A DNA stretch of 39,278 nucleotides from Gemmatimonadota bacterium. Lineage in GTDB: Bacteria > Latescibacterota > UBA2968 > UBA8231. A program made the translations under genes and the position numbers. Location of the stretch: assembly GCA_018660835.1 (NCBI GenBank), contig JABJJN010000065.1, forward strand, positions 1 through 39,278, given 5' to 3'. Shown here piece by piece: positions 15,487 through 25,300 of this stretch. How positions within the stretch are numbered: the stretch's first letter is position 1; each line of letters opens with the position of its first letter. The notes under the pieces were generated by a model. The model saw nothing but the letters and a program-made list of their open reading frames with translations, did not search any database and was not told the DNA's origin.

Positions 15487-16116
15487 ATGTCGTCGGAGGA
15501 TCCCATCGTCCTGGAGATGTTCTCCGACTACATATGACCCTGGTGCTATCTCAGCACGGTCCGTGTTGAACGACTCCTCGAAGAATTCTCCCTGACCCTT
15601 CGTGTCACCCACTACCCACTGCATCTGGAGACCCCCGACGAAGGCCAGAGTCTGCAGCAGCTGTTCGCTGGCCGGGATGTCGATATTGAGCAGATGCAGG
15701 AGCAGATGGCGGAACTTATGCGCTCGGAGGGATTGGAGTACGGAGATCGCCGCATGACCTACAACAGTCGCCGAGCGCAGCAGTTGGCCAGCTGGGCTGT
15801 GAAGCGCGACGGGGGAGAGGCAATCCACCAGGCACTTTTCGTGGCGTATTTTGTCGAGGACACGAATCTGGCTGATGTAGACCGACTTGTAGAGATTGCC
15901 GACAGCATCGATCTCGACCCGGATGCTGCCCGTCGGGCCCTGCGTGATCCTCGGGCGCGGGCGGCTGTTTCCGCCGATTGGGAGCGCAGTCGGCAATTGG
16001 GCGTCACCGCCGTGCCGACCTTCCAGCTCGCAGGTCGAGCCGTCGTCGGCGCGCAGCCCTATGAAGTGCTTGAGCAACTCGCACAACTGGCAGGGGCGAA
16101 GTCTGTCTCTGGCTAA
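15487..16116 (+). CDS. DsbA/FrnE-family oxidoreductase, probable selenoprotein (UPWC)
   Basis: 209 residues if the UGA at 15535-15537 is read as selenocysteine. The frame from ATG 15487 gives VLEMFSDYI-U-PWCYLS, then runs open to the TAA at 16114. Homologues of the DsbA/FrnE family have CPWC here, so Sec17 replaces the first, attacking Cys, and Cys20 is kept. The fold continues with the helical insertion and the cis-Pro loop TAVPTF near the C-terminus. A SECIS-like hairpin follows the UGA. The family does thiol-disulfide exchange or glutathione/isomerase chemistry; cytoplasmic, as no signal peptide is seen. An alternative TTG start at 15445 overlaps the previous stop (TTGA) and has GGGAG at better spacing. 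Ordinary gene callers would report only residues from Met 15694 or split the gene. A nonsense mutation is the alternative, but stop at exactly this Cys is unlikely by chance. Confidence 0.85.
15535..15537 (+). other. In-frame UGA, proposed selenocysteine codon
   Basis: TGA lies between ATA (Ile16) and CCC (Pro18) in the same frame as both the upstream ATG and the long downstream frame. It takes the place of the first Cys of the CPWC redox motif. Confidence 0.82.
15551..15569 (+). promoter_or_regulatory. Bacterial SECIS-like hairpin
   Basis: TCAGCACG pairs with CGTGTTGA in eight base pairs (one G-U) around the loop GTC at 15559-15561. The loop starts 22 nt after the UGA, inside the 16-37 nt range usual for bacterial SECIS elements. 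The apex reads GGUC, the same as the SelB-recognised apex of E. coli fdhF. A looser lower stem (GGTG near 15542-15545 with CTCC near 15574-15577) may extend it. Confidence 0.75.
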
Positions 16117-16146
16117 GGTCTTGCTGTGGCAGGAGGATCCCTTGTC

Positions 16147-16926
16147 TCAGCGCTTCAGGATGCCACCATTCACATCGATGGTGGTACCCGTGATGTAGGC
16201 TGCCATGGGAGACGCGAGAAAGAGCGCCGCATAGGCGATTTCTTCTGGTTCACCCAGTCGCCCGAGCGGAATCAACCCCGTCACATGTTCTCTCTGCTCT
16301 GCCGTGAGTAGGTTCGGATCGGCGTCGATCTGACCTGGAGAGATTGAGTTCACTGTGACTCCTGCAGATGCCAGATCGCGGGCGAGGGTCTTCGTCATCG
16401 CCGCCAAACCACCCTTTGATGAGGTATAGCTAACACCCCCCGAGACGCCACCTGTCTGGGCACTGACGGAGGTGATATTGATGATGCGTCCACCTGCACC
16501 CTTTGACATGTGGGGGGCCACTTCGCGGCAACAGAGATAGGGTCCCGTCAGGTTGGCATCGATGACACGCTGCCAACCCTCGGGGTCGATCTGGTCAAGG
16601 GAGCCGAACTCAATGAGACCGGCATTGTTCACGAGAATATCAATGCGGCCCCAGGCGTCGATGACGGCCTGTGTCAGGTTCTCTACGTGACTCTGCTGAG
16701 CAACATCTGTCGGCACAACGAGAATGGCCTCTTCTGCAATTCCATCTGCCTGCATCTGCGTAGCGACCTGCTGTAGCTGTTCTCCGGTTCGTGACGCAAG
16801 GGCAACGCGAGCGCCTGCCGCTGCCAGCACCTGGGCGATGGCCAAGCCGATACCACGTCCGGCGCCCGTCACGATGGCCACCTGTCCTGACAGATCGAGC
16901 AACTTGGGGATGTCCTGTGCCATCAT
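16147..16926 (-). CDS. Short-chain dehydrogenase/reductase (classical SDR)
   Basis: 259 residues with cofactor motif TGAGRGIG (20-27), NNAG (100-103), the catalytic Ser in ITSVSA (153-155), Tyr167 and Lys171 in SYTSSK, and the C-terminal TGTTIDVNGG typical of FabG-like oxidoreductases. It oxidises or reduces an alcohol/ketone with NAD(P). The start ATG overlaps the stop of the second SDR gene (ATGA). It is the last gene of a minus-strand operon, converging on the selenoprotein gene across 30 bp. Substrate likely a sugar-derived alcohol, by context only. Confidence 0.9.
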   Translation of the reverse strand: MMAQDIPKLLDLSGQVAIVTGAGRGIGLAIAQVLAAAGARVALASRTGEQLQQVATQMQADGIAEEAILVVPTDVAQQSHVENLTQAVIDAWGRIDILVNNAGLIEFGSLDQIDPEGWQRVIDANLTGPYLCCREVAPHMSKGAGGRIINITSVSAQTGGVSGGVSYTSSKGGLAAMTKTLARDLASAGVTVNSISPGQIDADPNLLTAEQREHVTGLIPLGRLGEPEEIAYAALFLASPMAAYITGTTIDVNGGILKR

Positions 16927-17702
16927 GTTCTTTCTTTGGGAGTGTCGAGTAGACGAGAGGAGTCCTGGCAGGCGATCTGCCCTCCATCAACAATGAGATC
17001 CTGCCCCGTGATGAAGCCCGCATCATCGGAAAGCAAAAACAGGCAGACCCCGGCGATGTCTGCCGGTGTGCCATAGCGATCCATCGGTATCTGCCGTAGG
17101 TAGGTCGAGCGGAAGGGCTCTTGTTCAATCTCTGCAGTCGATGGTGTCGATACGACACCAGGGCTGACGGCATTAACTCGAATCCGATCCTGTGCAAACT
17201 CGCCCGCGGCAGTTCTTACCAACGCCAGCAGGGCTGCCTTCGACGCATCATAGGCGGCGTTGTTTGTGCTTGATCTATGCGCATTCCGACTGCACGTGCA
17301 AACCACGGCGCCGCCACCCGCTCGTGCCATGCCAGGGGCCAGGCCACGGAGAAACATGAAAGGAGACGTCACATTGACGGCGAAGTTCTCCTGCCAGATT
17401 TCGTCTGACATGTCCACAATCGGTGCCGTGGGCCACACGCCCGCATTGAGCAGCAGTTGCTGAAAGGGACCGAATTTTTCAATGAGTTCCACCAGATATG
17501 CTGGTGTTGATTCAAGGTCCCGTAGATCAAAAGCAGACGTCGACACCAGTTCCTGCCCAAACTGAGACTGCAACTCGAGCAGAGCCTCCGGGCTGCGATC
17601 AACGGCAAGCACAGGTCGTTGATCGCTGACGAGACGTTCCACGATGGACCGGCCAATGGCGCCTGTCGCCCCTGTCAGCAACGTCATCGGTGGGGGCATC
17701 AT
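16923..17702 (-). CDS. Second short-chain dehydrogenase/reductase
   Basis: 259 residues from ATG 17702, 1 nt after the stop of the VOC gene; the longer open frame would overlap that gene. It has TGATGAIG (10-17), LNAG (85-88, in place of NNAG), Ser138, Tyr151 and Lys155 in AYDASK, and FITGQDLIVDGGQ near the end. It is an oxidoreductase of the same superfamily as its downstream neighbour but only distantly alike, so they likely handle consecutive steps or different isomers. Confidence 0.88.
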   Translation of the reverse strand: MMPPPMTLLTGATGAIGRSIVERLVSDQRPVLAVDRSPEALLELQSQFGQELVSTSAFDLRDLESTPAYLVELIEKFGPFQQLLLNAGVWPTAPIVDMSDEIWQENFAVNVTSPFMFLRGLAPGMARAGGGAVVCTCSRNAHRSSTNNAAYDASKAALLALVRTAAGEFAQDRIRVNAVSPGVVSTPSTAEIEQEPFRSTYLRQIPMDRYGTPADIAGVCLFLLSDDAGFITGQDLIVDGGQIACQDSSRLLDTPKERT

Positions 17703-17703
17703 A

Positions 17704-18168
17704 TCAGCTGTTGACGACATCGCCGAATTCCTGGAATAGCTCGATACTGATGCCGTCGGGGTCCAGGGCATAGACGGCTCGTGCAACGACACTGCCGTCA
17801 CGCTCGATATCAATGGGCGGGTTGATGGCGCCAAATCCTGCTGCAATCAGCTTGTCGTAGATTTGCTGAACATCGCTGACTTCGAAAGCCAGGTGCGAGG
17901 CGCCGACGAAGGCATTCTGCAAATCGCGCGTCGTGCCCTGGGGATTCTCATACTGGATCAACTCGAGCAGAAACTCGTCTGCAGGATGTCGCAGCAGGCC
18001 GACGGTAAGCGCGACATTCTCGTATCCGAGAATGTGATCGTATTCGGGCAGGTTTCGTCGGGGAGAGATTCGGACCAACTCGAGTCCAAGTAGATCGCGG
18101 TAGAAGGCAACGGATCGGTCGAGATCAGAGACGGTGAATCCGTGGTGATGACAGCGATTGATCGTCAT
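17704..18168 (-). CDS. VOC-family (glyoxalase/dioxygenase-like) protein
   Basis: 154 residues with two paired beta-alpha-beta-beta-beta modules. Possible metal ligands are His9 (HHHGFTVSDL), Glu69 (FLLELIQY), His92 (ASHLAFEV) and Glu143 (ISIELFQ), the standard four positions, so it is probably an active metalloenzyme such as an epimerase, lyase or glyoxalase. DPDGISIEL is the typical end motif. Overlaps the Gfo/Idh stop (ATGA) and is in the SDR operon. Confidence 0.87.
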   Translation of the reverse strand: MTINRCHHHGFTVSDLDRSVAFYRDLLGLELVRISPRRNLPEYDHILGYENVALTVGLLRHPADEFLLELIQYENPQGTTRDLQNAFVGASHLAFEVSDVQQIYDKLIAAGFGAINPPIDIERDGSVVARAVYALDPDGISIELFQEFGDVVNS

Positions 18169-19202
18169 GTTGTGGCTTCCTCCTGGTGTTCAACTGCTAC
18201 AAGCTTTCCCGTCTCGTGGGCAGTGCGAGACGCCTGGGCAATCGCGACGGCCTCGATCATGCCGGATGTCATCTCCGGAGACCGACCCGTGTGAACCATC
18301 TCCCGAATCTGCTTCAAGATCTGCGCCGCTCCGAAGGGGAAGAGGAAATCTCCCAGGGGCGACGAGTGAATGGCGCCTTCAGGACCGAACGCACTGGCAT
18401 GGAACGCGCAGTGCCAGACAAGGCCCACATCACAATTGAGCGTGACACCCTTGGCTGGCCGATCCGCGCGCCCACCAAAGTCGAGGTGAATCGTGTTGGG
18501 CCCCTCGTCGCCGAGGGCGCGCACGGCGACGACGCCATCACCGAAAATGTGTTGTGCCAGACTTATCGTATGGATCTGCCCCGCCAGACTTGGTCCTCCA
18601 CCTTGTATGGAGCCGAACTGTAGAGGGCCGACTTCTTCCAATCTCCTGGCAAAGCGACCAGCACCTGGTAGCGCACGGAGGATGGAAATCGCTGCCAGCG
18701 GCGCTCCATTCTCCTTCGCGAGCGCGACGATCTGGCGAGCATCATCCACGGTGAAGGCGAGAGGCTTGTCGACGAAGGTAGCAATGCCTTTCTCCAGACC
18801 CGGTCGTGCCAGTGTCAGATGATCGCTGCCATCCCCGTTGCAGTCAGCGACGAAGACGAGATCGACATCGTCGCTGACGTCCTCGAAGCTGTCGCACACA
18901 ACGGGCGGTTCGGCGAATACGTTGGCAAGACACTCGGCGGCGTCCCGGTGCTCATCCCAGACCCTGGTGATGCGGAAGCCGTCAACGGCTTCGACCGTCA
19001 TGCGCGAGGCATCTGCATAGTCTGTGTAGTGATAGAAGTGGGCCCCGCCACTCTGCCAGGAGTAGCGATTCGGCTGGCTTTCCTCGAGAGGGCGTTGCAA
19101 GCGGAGGGGGTCATGCTTGTCCATGAGGGCACCGTAGTAGGCGCCGTGGGTATCGCAACGTATGATGCCAACGCGAATAGGCTGTGATTGATTCTGCGCC
19201 AT
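18165..19202 (-). CDS. Gfo/Idh/MocA-family oxidoreductase
   Basis: 345 residues. The N-terminus RVGIIRCDTHGAYY is a Rossmann start with an atypical glycine pattern. DLVFVADCNGDGSDH and FVDKPLA (145-147, the EKP-like cofactor/catalytic motif as DKP) follow. The C-terminal half is a GFO/IDH beta-sheet domain with ALGDEGPNTIHLDF and HCAFHASAFGPEG. These enzymes oxidise sugars or inositols with NAD(P). First gene of the operon with VOC and two SDRs. It is divergent from the large hybrid kinase by 127 bp, so the kinase may control it. Confidence 0.83.
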   Translation of the reverse strand: MAQNQSQPIRVGIIRCDTHGAYYGALMDKHDPLRLQRPLEESQPNRYSWQSGGAHFYHYTDYADASRMTVEAVDGFRITRVWDEHRDAAECLANVFAEPPVVCDSFEDVSDDVDLVFVADCNGDGSDHLTLARPGLEKGIATFVDKPLAFTVDDARQIVALAKENGAPLAAISILRALPGAGRFARRLEEVGPLQFGSIQGGGPSLAGQIHTISLAQHIFGDGVVAVRALGDEGPNTIHLDFGGRADRPAKGVTLNCDVGLVWHCAFHASAFGPEGAIHSSPLGDFLFPFGAAQILKQIREMVHTGRSPEMTSGMIEAVAIAQASRTAHETGKLVAVEHQEEATT

Positions 19203-19329
19203 CTTGTTCTCTCGGTATGAGAGGAAGTGGATCTTCGAGGCGGCCCAAGATAGCGGACCTCAGCCTCGTCCGGCAACGCCTGCGACCTGCCGATGGCCCC
19301 TTGGGGCCCGATCAACGATATTTTCCTCC

Positions 19330-22300
19330 ATGCTACCGCCCAACCTGCGCCCCTTTGCGACTCTTCGTCTGCCGCGTTTGCCGTCTATCCTACGATCTCA
19401 ACCCACCCTGAGGGTGGTTGTTCTCGTTGCCGCGTTGGCTGTGTTCCCACGGGTTGCGACTGGACACAACGGCGCTGTTGCTGTCGCCTTGCCGCTCCCA
19501 CAGATCGTCGTCGACGGAGATCTGGCAGATTGGCCCGAACGTACCCGATATCAGGTCTCACGGGCCGAATACGGAGATCGACCGCAGGGCGAGGCGGATC
19601 TGAACGCATTTTTTCGTGTCGGCTTCACGACGTCTCCTGCTGCTTTGTATCTGGCACTTGAAGTCGAAGATGAGTCGGTCATCATCGACGACAGCCCTGA
19701 TCGTGACTGGAACACCGAAGATGGCTGTGAGATCTATCTCGATCTGGGACATGCAGATGGCATAGCCAGCCAATTCGCTCTGCGTGGAGAAGGAACACCC
19801 CAACAGCAGGCTCAGGGAAAAGCGCCGGATCGAGTCGCCTGGTCACGAACAGCGGGTCGCCATGTCTATGAGTGGCGTTTCGATCTGAGTGGGATCGATC
19901 TGTCGACGCTCTCCGGTCGGAGTCTGGCCCTCGATGTAGTTGTCAGTGATCGTGATGAGGATGCCTCGTATTCGTGGATCGCCTGGGGCAGGGGCACCGG
20001 GAAGGCAGGAGACCCCAGCCGCCGTGGCGATGTCCTGCTGATCGCTGATTCACTGCAAGTGGCTACGGTTGGCGGGCGTCTCGGCCGGGAGGATGGGCCA
20101 GACCTTGCTGGCAGCATTCTCATTGTGCAATCGAAAACCGATTCGGCCCTTCATCTACGACAGATTACCGATAACACAGGCCAGTACTCGATGAGGCTGC
20201 CTGCTGGCGAGTATCTGTTGCAGCCGGAAAGCGGTGGGGATCGAGCCACCTCACTGGTGTTGGAAGCGGGGACACACAGTCGACATGATTTCGAACTGCT
20301 CGTGTCGAGTGGTCGCCCCCTGGCTGCGGGACCTGGTGTATCGCGCCGCGCGGGTCTGGGAATGGCCGGTGCAGGCTGGCAGGCTCTTGGGGTTGTCGAT
20401 GGGCTGGCGGGGGGATCTGTCCGGGACATTGTCCAGGACAACACTGGACATCTATGGGTGGCAACCACGAGTGGTATCAGTCGCTACGATGGTCATAGTT
20501 TCAAAAACTACAGCCATCGAGATGGCCTCCCCAGAGGCGAGGTGTTTTCCCTCTGCCTCGATGCAGAAGATCGCCTGTGGGTTGGTGCAGAGGGTGGTCT
20601 GAGTCGTTTCGATGGAGAAACCTTCGTCAACTTTGGCCCCCATGACGGTTTCTCAGCAGGCAGCACACGCAGCATCAGCCTGGATGAATCGGGTGATCTA
20701 TGGCTGGGGACCGAACAAGGGCTGTTGCGTTACGATGGGCGCCTTTTTCACGACTACAGCACATGGGAGGGAGCACCCCGGTCGTGGATTGACGACGTCG
20801 TGGTTGACGGACCCGATATCTGGCTGACAACCCTGTCAGATGGACTGGTCCACTTCGATGGTGAGCGTTTTTCTACCTATACAGAAGTAGATGGACTGCC
20901 GAGTCGCTCGATTCGTTCTCTCAGCCTGAGCTCTCGTGGTCTGCTGGTAGGGACCGAACAGGGACTGGCCATCATGGAGGGCGACCACTTTGTCGCCGCG
21001 ACCTTCAACGAGCGGCTGCAATATCCCTCCGTAGGGCAGATTCTGGAGAGTGCCAACGGTGATCTGTGGATCGGTGTGCAGTCGACGACGGGCGTCGTGA
21101 CCGTTGCAAGTGGGCGCATCTATCGGTTTGATGGAACGCAACTGCTCGCAGTTCCGGGGCATGATACGATCGGCGGCGATGCCGTGTTACGACTATTTGA
21201 GGATCGTGAAGCCAACGTCTGGGCAGGGACTTCTACGTCACTCATTCGCCATTCAGCGGGGGCGTTTCGCTACTTCCGGTCAGAGAATGGCCTGCCAGAT
21301 GATGACGTGTGGAAGTTGCTTGAGGATCGCCACGGTCGCATGTGGATGGCCACCGACGAGGGCCTCGCTCAATTTGATGGTGAAACCCTCGTCACTTTCA
21401 CCGTCGACGATGGTCTGCCCCCCTTTCCCCTGAGAGATCTGGCCGAGGATGAGGAGGGCAATCTCTGGATTGCCACAACAGGTGGCGGCGTTGTGCGTTA
21501 CGACGGAGAGAGCTTTGAGACGCTGACCACGCGGGATGGTCTGGCGCACAATCGGGTGAGCAGGGTGCTGGCCGCATCAGATGGTGGTGTCTGGATGAGC
21601 ACGGACGGCGGCGGGCTCAGTCTCTTCCGAGACGGCAGGTTTACGACAACGGGGACCGCCGATGGTCTGCCGGGTGAATCCATTGGGGCCCTGGCGCAGG
21701 ACAAGGCGGGCAGTCTCTGGTTCACAGCCTACATGCAGGGAGCGATTCATCATGATGGCAAGGAGTATCTCCACCTAACCACCGAGGATGGCTTACCTCA
21801 CAACAACGTTGTGACGATGCTCTTCGATTCAGATGACCGTCTGTGGCTCGGCACCCCGGGGGGGCTGAGTCTCTTCGACGATGGGCAGATTACGAATTTC
21901 GGTGCTCGTGATGGTTTGATGCATGATTTTGTCGATGCCTTGTATGAGGACGAGGGAGGCCAGCTGTGGATCGCCAGTGCTGGAGGGATCTCTCGCTACG
22001 CGGATGGTGTTTTCCAATCGCTTCTGCAGCGAGATGGGCTAGGGGGTAATCGCATTGCCGATCTAACCCAGGATCGTCATGGCAATATGTGGATTGCCAC
22101 CTGGGGTGATGGCGTGACTCGGTTTACTCCATCTGTGGCTGCTCCCATTATCGAAGTTGTCGATGTGATCGCTGATGGGCGCTATGATCCGTCGAGTTCG
22201 ATCTCCATCTCCTCAACACAACCACTTGTGCGGTTTCTCGTGCGGGCGATCAGCCACAAGACGCGGCCTGACGCGATGCTCTATCGCTATCGATTGTCAG

Positions 22301-25300
22301 GTCATGAGGAGGCTTGGCGGACCACGCGTCGGGAGCGGATCGAATACAGCGATCTGCCAATCGGTGACTACGTGTTCGAAGTTGAGGCCATCGATCGCGA
22401 TCTGGATGTGTCAGCGGTTCCTGCACGGGTCGCGATCTCCATTCACGCGCCTTACCTGCAGTGGTCTCTCTATGGGGGACTCGGACTTGCGCTTCTGGCA
22501 CTACTCGTGAGTGGCGCTCTCCTCGTGCGGCGCAATCGCGATCTGGCGGCGCAGATTGACTTGCGCGAGGAGGAGGAGAGGCGGCGGCGTGCGATCGGTC
22601 GACTGCGTGATGCGATCTGGGCCCTGGACGTCAATGCAGACTTACAAGATCTGCTGCCAACCATGTATCAGAGCTTTGTAGATCTGCAGATTTCCTTTGA
22701 TACGTGTGGCCTCAATACGGTAGATCCGAGTACCGATCCACCGACGGTTATCATCTGCAATTTCGATGGCAGTGGCGATCAGCGCCGGCCGGACTTGAAC
22801 AATCCCAACGCACCCCTCGTTGTCGATTTCTGGAGAGCAAAGGAACCGGTGTATCGTCCGGATCTGCTTGTCAGCGACCCCACAGACGAGAGGAAGGGCA
22901 GAGTCCTCGACCAGGTGGTTGTGCGTTCAGTCCTGGATGTTCCCTTCGAATTCGGCACGCTCGCCGTGAACAGCAAGGAACCGCATGCGTTCTCGAAGCG
23001 GGATATCGAAGGCATGCAATTGCTGGGAGGCGTGCTGGCGGAAGGTTTCCATCGCTTGAAGGATCTACGGTCCATCGTCGAAAGGGAGGAACAGTTCCGC
23101 ACATTTTTCGAGATTGGCATCGTCGGTATGGCCTTCACCTCCGTGCAGAAGGGGTGGCTCGCGGCCAATGACTATCTGTGCGAGATGCTCGGATACTCGT
23201 GGGATGAACTGCGCACCATGGACTGGACGGAGCTGACCCATCCCGAGGATCTGGCACAAGATGTGGAGCATTTCGAGCGTGTTCTTGGCGGTGAGATCGA
23301 CGGCTACTCTATCGATAAGCGTTTCGTCCGCAAAGATGGTCGAATCGTCGACTCGATGATGTCCTTCCGAGGCATCCGCAACGAAGAGGGTGAGGTCGAT
23401 CATGGCTTGGCGATCGTGCAGGATATCAGCGATCGAAAGCAGCGAGAGGGCAGGGAACGTGCCTTGCAACAGATGCGCCGCGCCATTTGGCGTCTCGACA
23501 GTACGAGTCAGATCCAGGATATCCTCACAGCACTTGAAGAGGCGGTGACCTCTATCGGCCTGGACTATGCGGTCTGCGGTGTGAATCTCATCAACCTAGC
23601 CGATGGGAAGACGACAGGGTCTTATCACAATCTGGAACCCGGTTCCGCGTGGACACGGGGGGATCTGTACGCTGAGGATGCGAGGCTGCTCGGCAGATTC
23701 CGCGATGCTGGTCAGACCGCGTACCGACCTGACACACAATCACAGGACACCTTTGATGATCGCGCCAAGGGGGCTGAGCGCCGATCGGTGATCGATGTGC
23801 CCTTCAGTCATGGTATGTTGGCCTTCAACAGCACCCAGGCCAATGCCTTCGACGACTACATCCCGGATCTGGAAGAGATCGCCACCGTGTTGTCCGAGGC
23901 CTTCCGGCGTCTCGATGACCTGATGGCTTTACTCGAGCGTACGCAGGTGGCTGAGACGGCCCGCAGTGAAGCGGAAGCGGCGAATCAATCCAAGAGTCAG
24001 TTTCTGGCCAACATGTCGCATGAGATTCGTACGCCGATGAATGCCATCCTTGGCTTCTCAGAAATTCTCTCAGGGTTGATCCAGGTAGGGCAGCAGAAGC
24101 GCTATCTCGACTCGATCCAGTCCTCGGGAAAGTCATTGCTCGCGTTGATCAACGACATTCTGGATCTGTCGAAAGTAGAAGCGGGGAAGCTCGAACTAGA
24201 GTATCACGCCTTCGATCCTCTGAGCGTGTTCCGTGAGATGGAGCAAATCTTTGAACAGAAGATGCAGGAGAAGGATCTCGACTTCAGCATCGACGTAGAC
24301 CCCGACCTGCCGCGAGCGCTGGTCCTGGACGAGACACGAGTGCGGCAGGTGCTCATCAATCTGATCGGCAATGCCATCAAGTTCACCGACGATGGCCACA
24401 TCCGTGTCGTGGCAACCGTGGAACATACGGACGTCGAGAGGAATCAGATTGAACTTGTGCTGAGCATCGAGGATTCAGGCATTGGCATCCCCGTCGACCA
24501 ACACGACAAGATCTTTGGAGCCTTCGAGCAGACCGCCGGCCAAAGCAACTCCGAGTATGGTGGCACAGGGTTGGGGTTGGCTATTACGCGTCGCCTGATT
24601 GAGATGATGGATGGTCAGATTCGCGTCGAGAGTCAGCCGAGCGAAGGCAGTCGCTTCATCGTGCATCTGCACAATGTGGAGATTGGATCTGCAGACGATT
24701 TATCGAAGGAGACAGAGGAAGACGTCTCCGGTGTCATCTTCGAGGCCGCGACCGTTCTCGTTGTCGACGATATCGAAGCCAATCGCCAGGTCGTCGAAGC
24801 GCATCTGGATGCATTTGGTCTGACTGTTCTGGAAGCTGCAGATGGGGAGGAAGCGATTGCTACCTCCAGACAACACCAACCCGATCTGGTGTTGATGGAC
24901 ATTCGCATGCCTGTTCTCAATGGCGAGGAGGCCACACGGCGGATGAAAGCCGATGCGGATCTGCGACAGATCCCCGTGATCGCTCTGACTGCGTCAGCGA
25001 TGAATGAAGACGTCTCCCATTTGCAGCAACTATGCGACGGTTATCTGGCCAAGCCCGTCAGTCGCGATCATCTCGTGGCGGAAATGATGCGATTCCTGCC
25101 GCATCACAGGGCAGATCAAGGGGAGACGCAAGAGACTCTCGCAGTCGAACTGGATGAGACGCCGATCGAATTGGATGAGGCGACCCTTGCACGTCTGCCG
25201 GAACTGATTCAAATGGCAGATGCACAATTGCTTGGGGAGTGTGAACGTCTCGGCCAGGAGATGCTGTTAACGGAGATCGAGGCCTTTGCCCATCGCATAG

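Noticed and set aside
15449..15693. Apparent gene-free or truncated stretch upstream of a 140-residue frame
   Set aside because: It is the N-terminal part of the DsbA/FrnE gene in the same frame, hidden by one UGA at the CPWC Cys. A frameshift or pseudogene is less likely because both sides are intact.
19204..19329. N-terminal extension of the hybrid kinase from TTG 19204
   Set aside because: No ribosome binding site or family-like sequence, and it lies at the start of the divergent gene; ATG 19330 was preferred.
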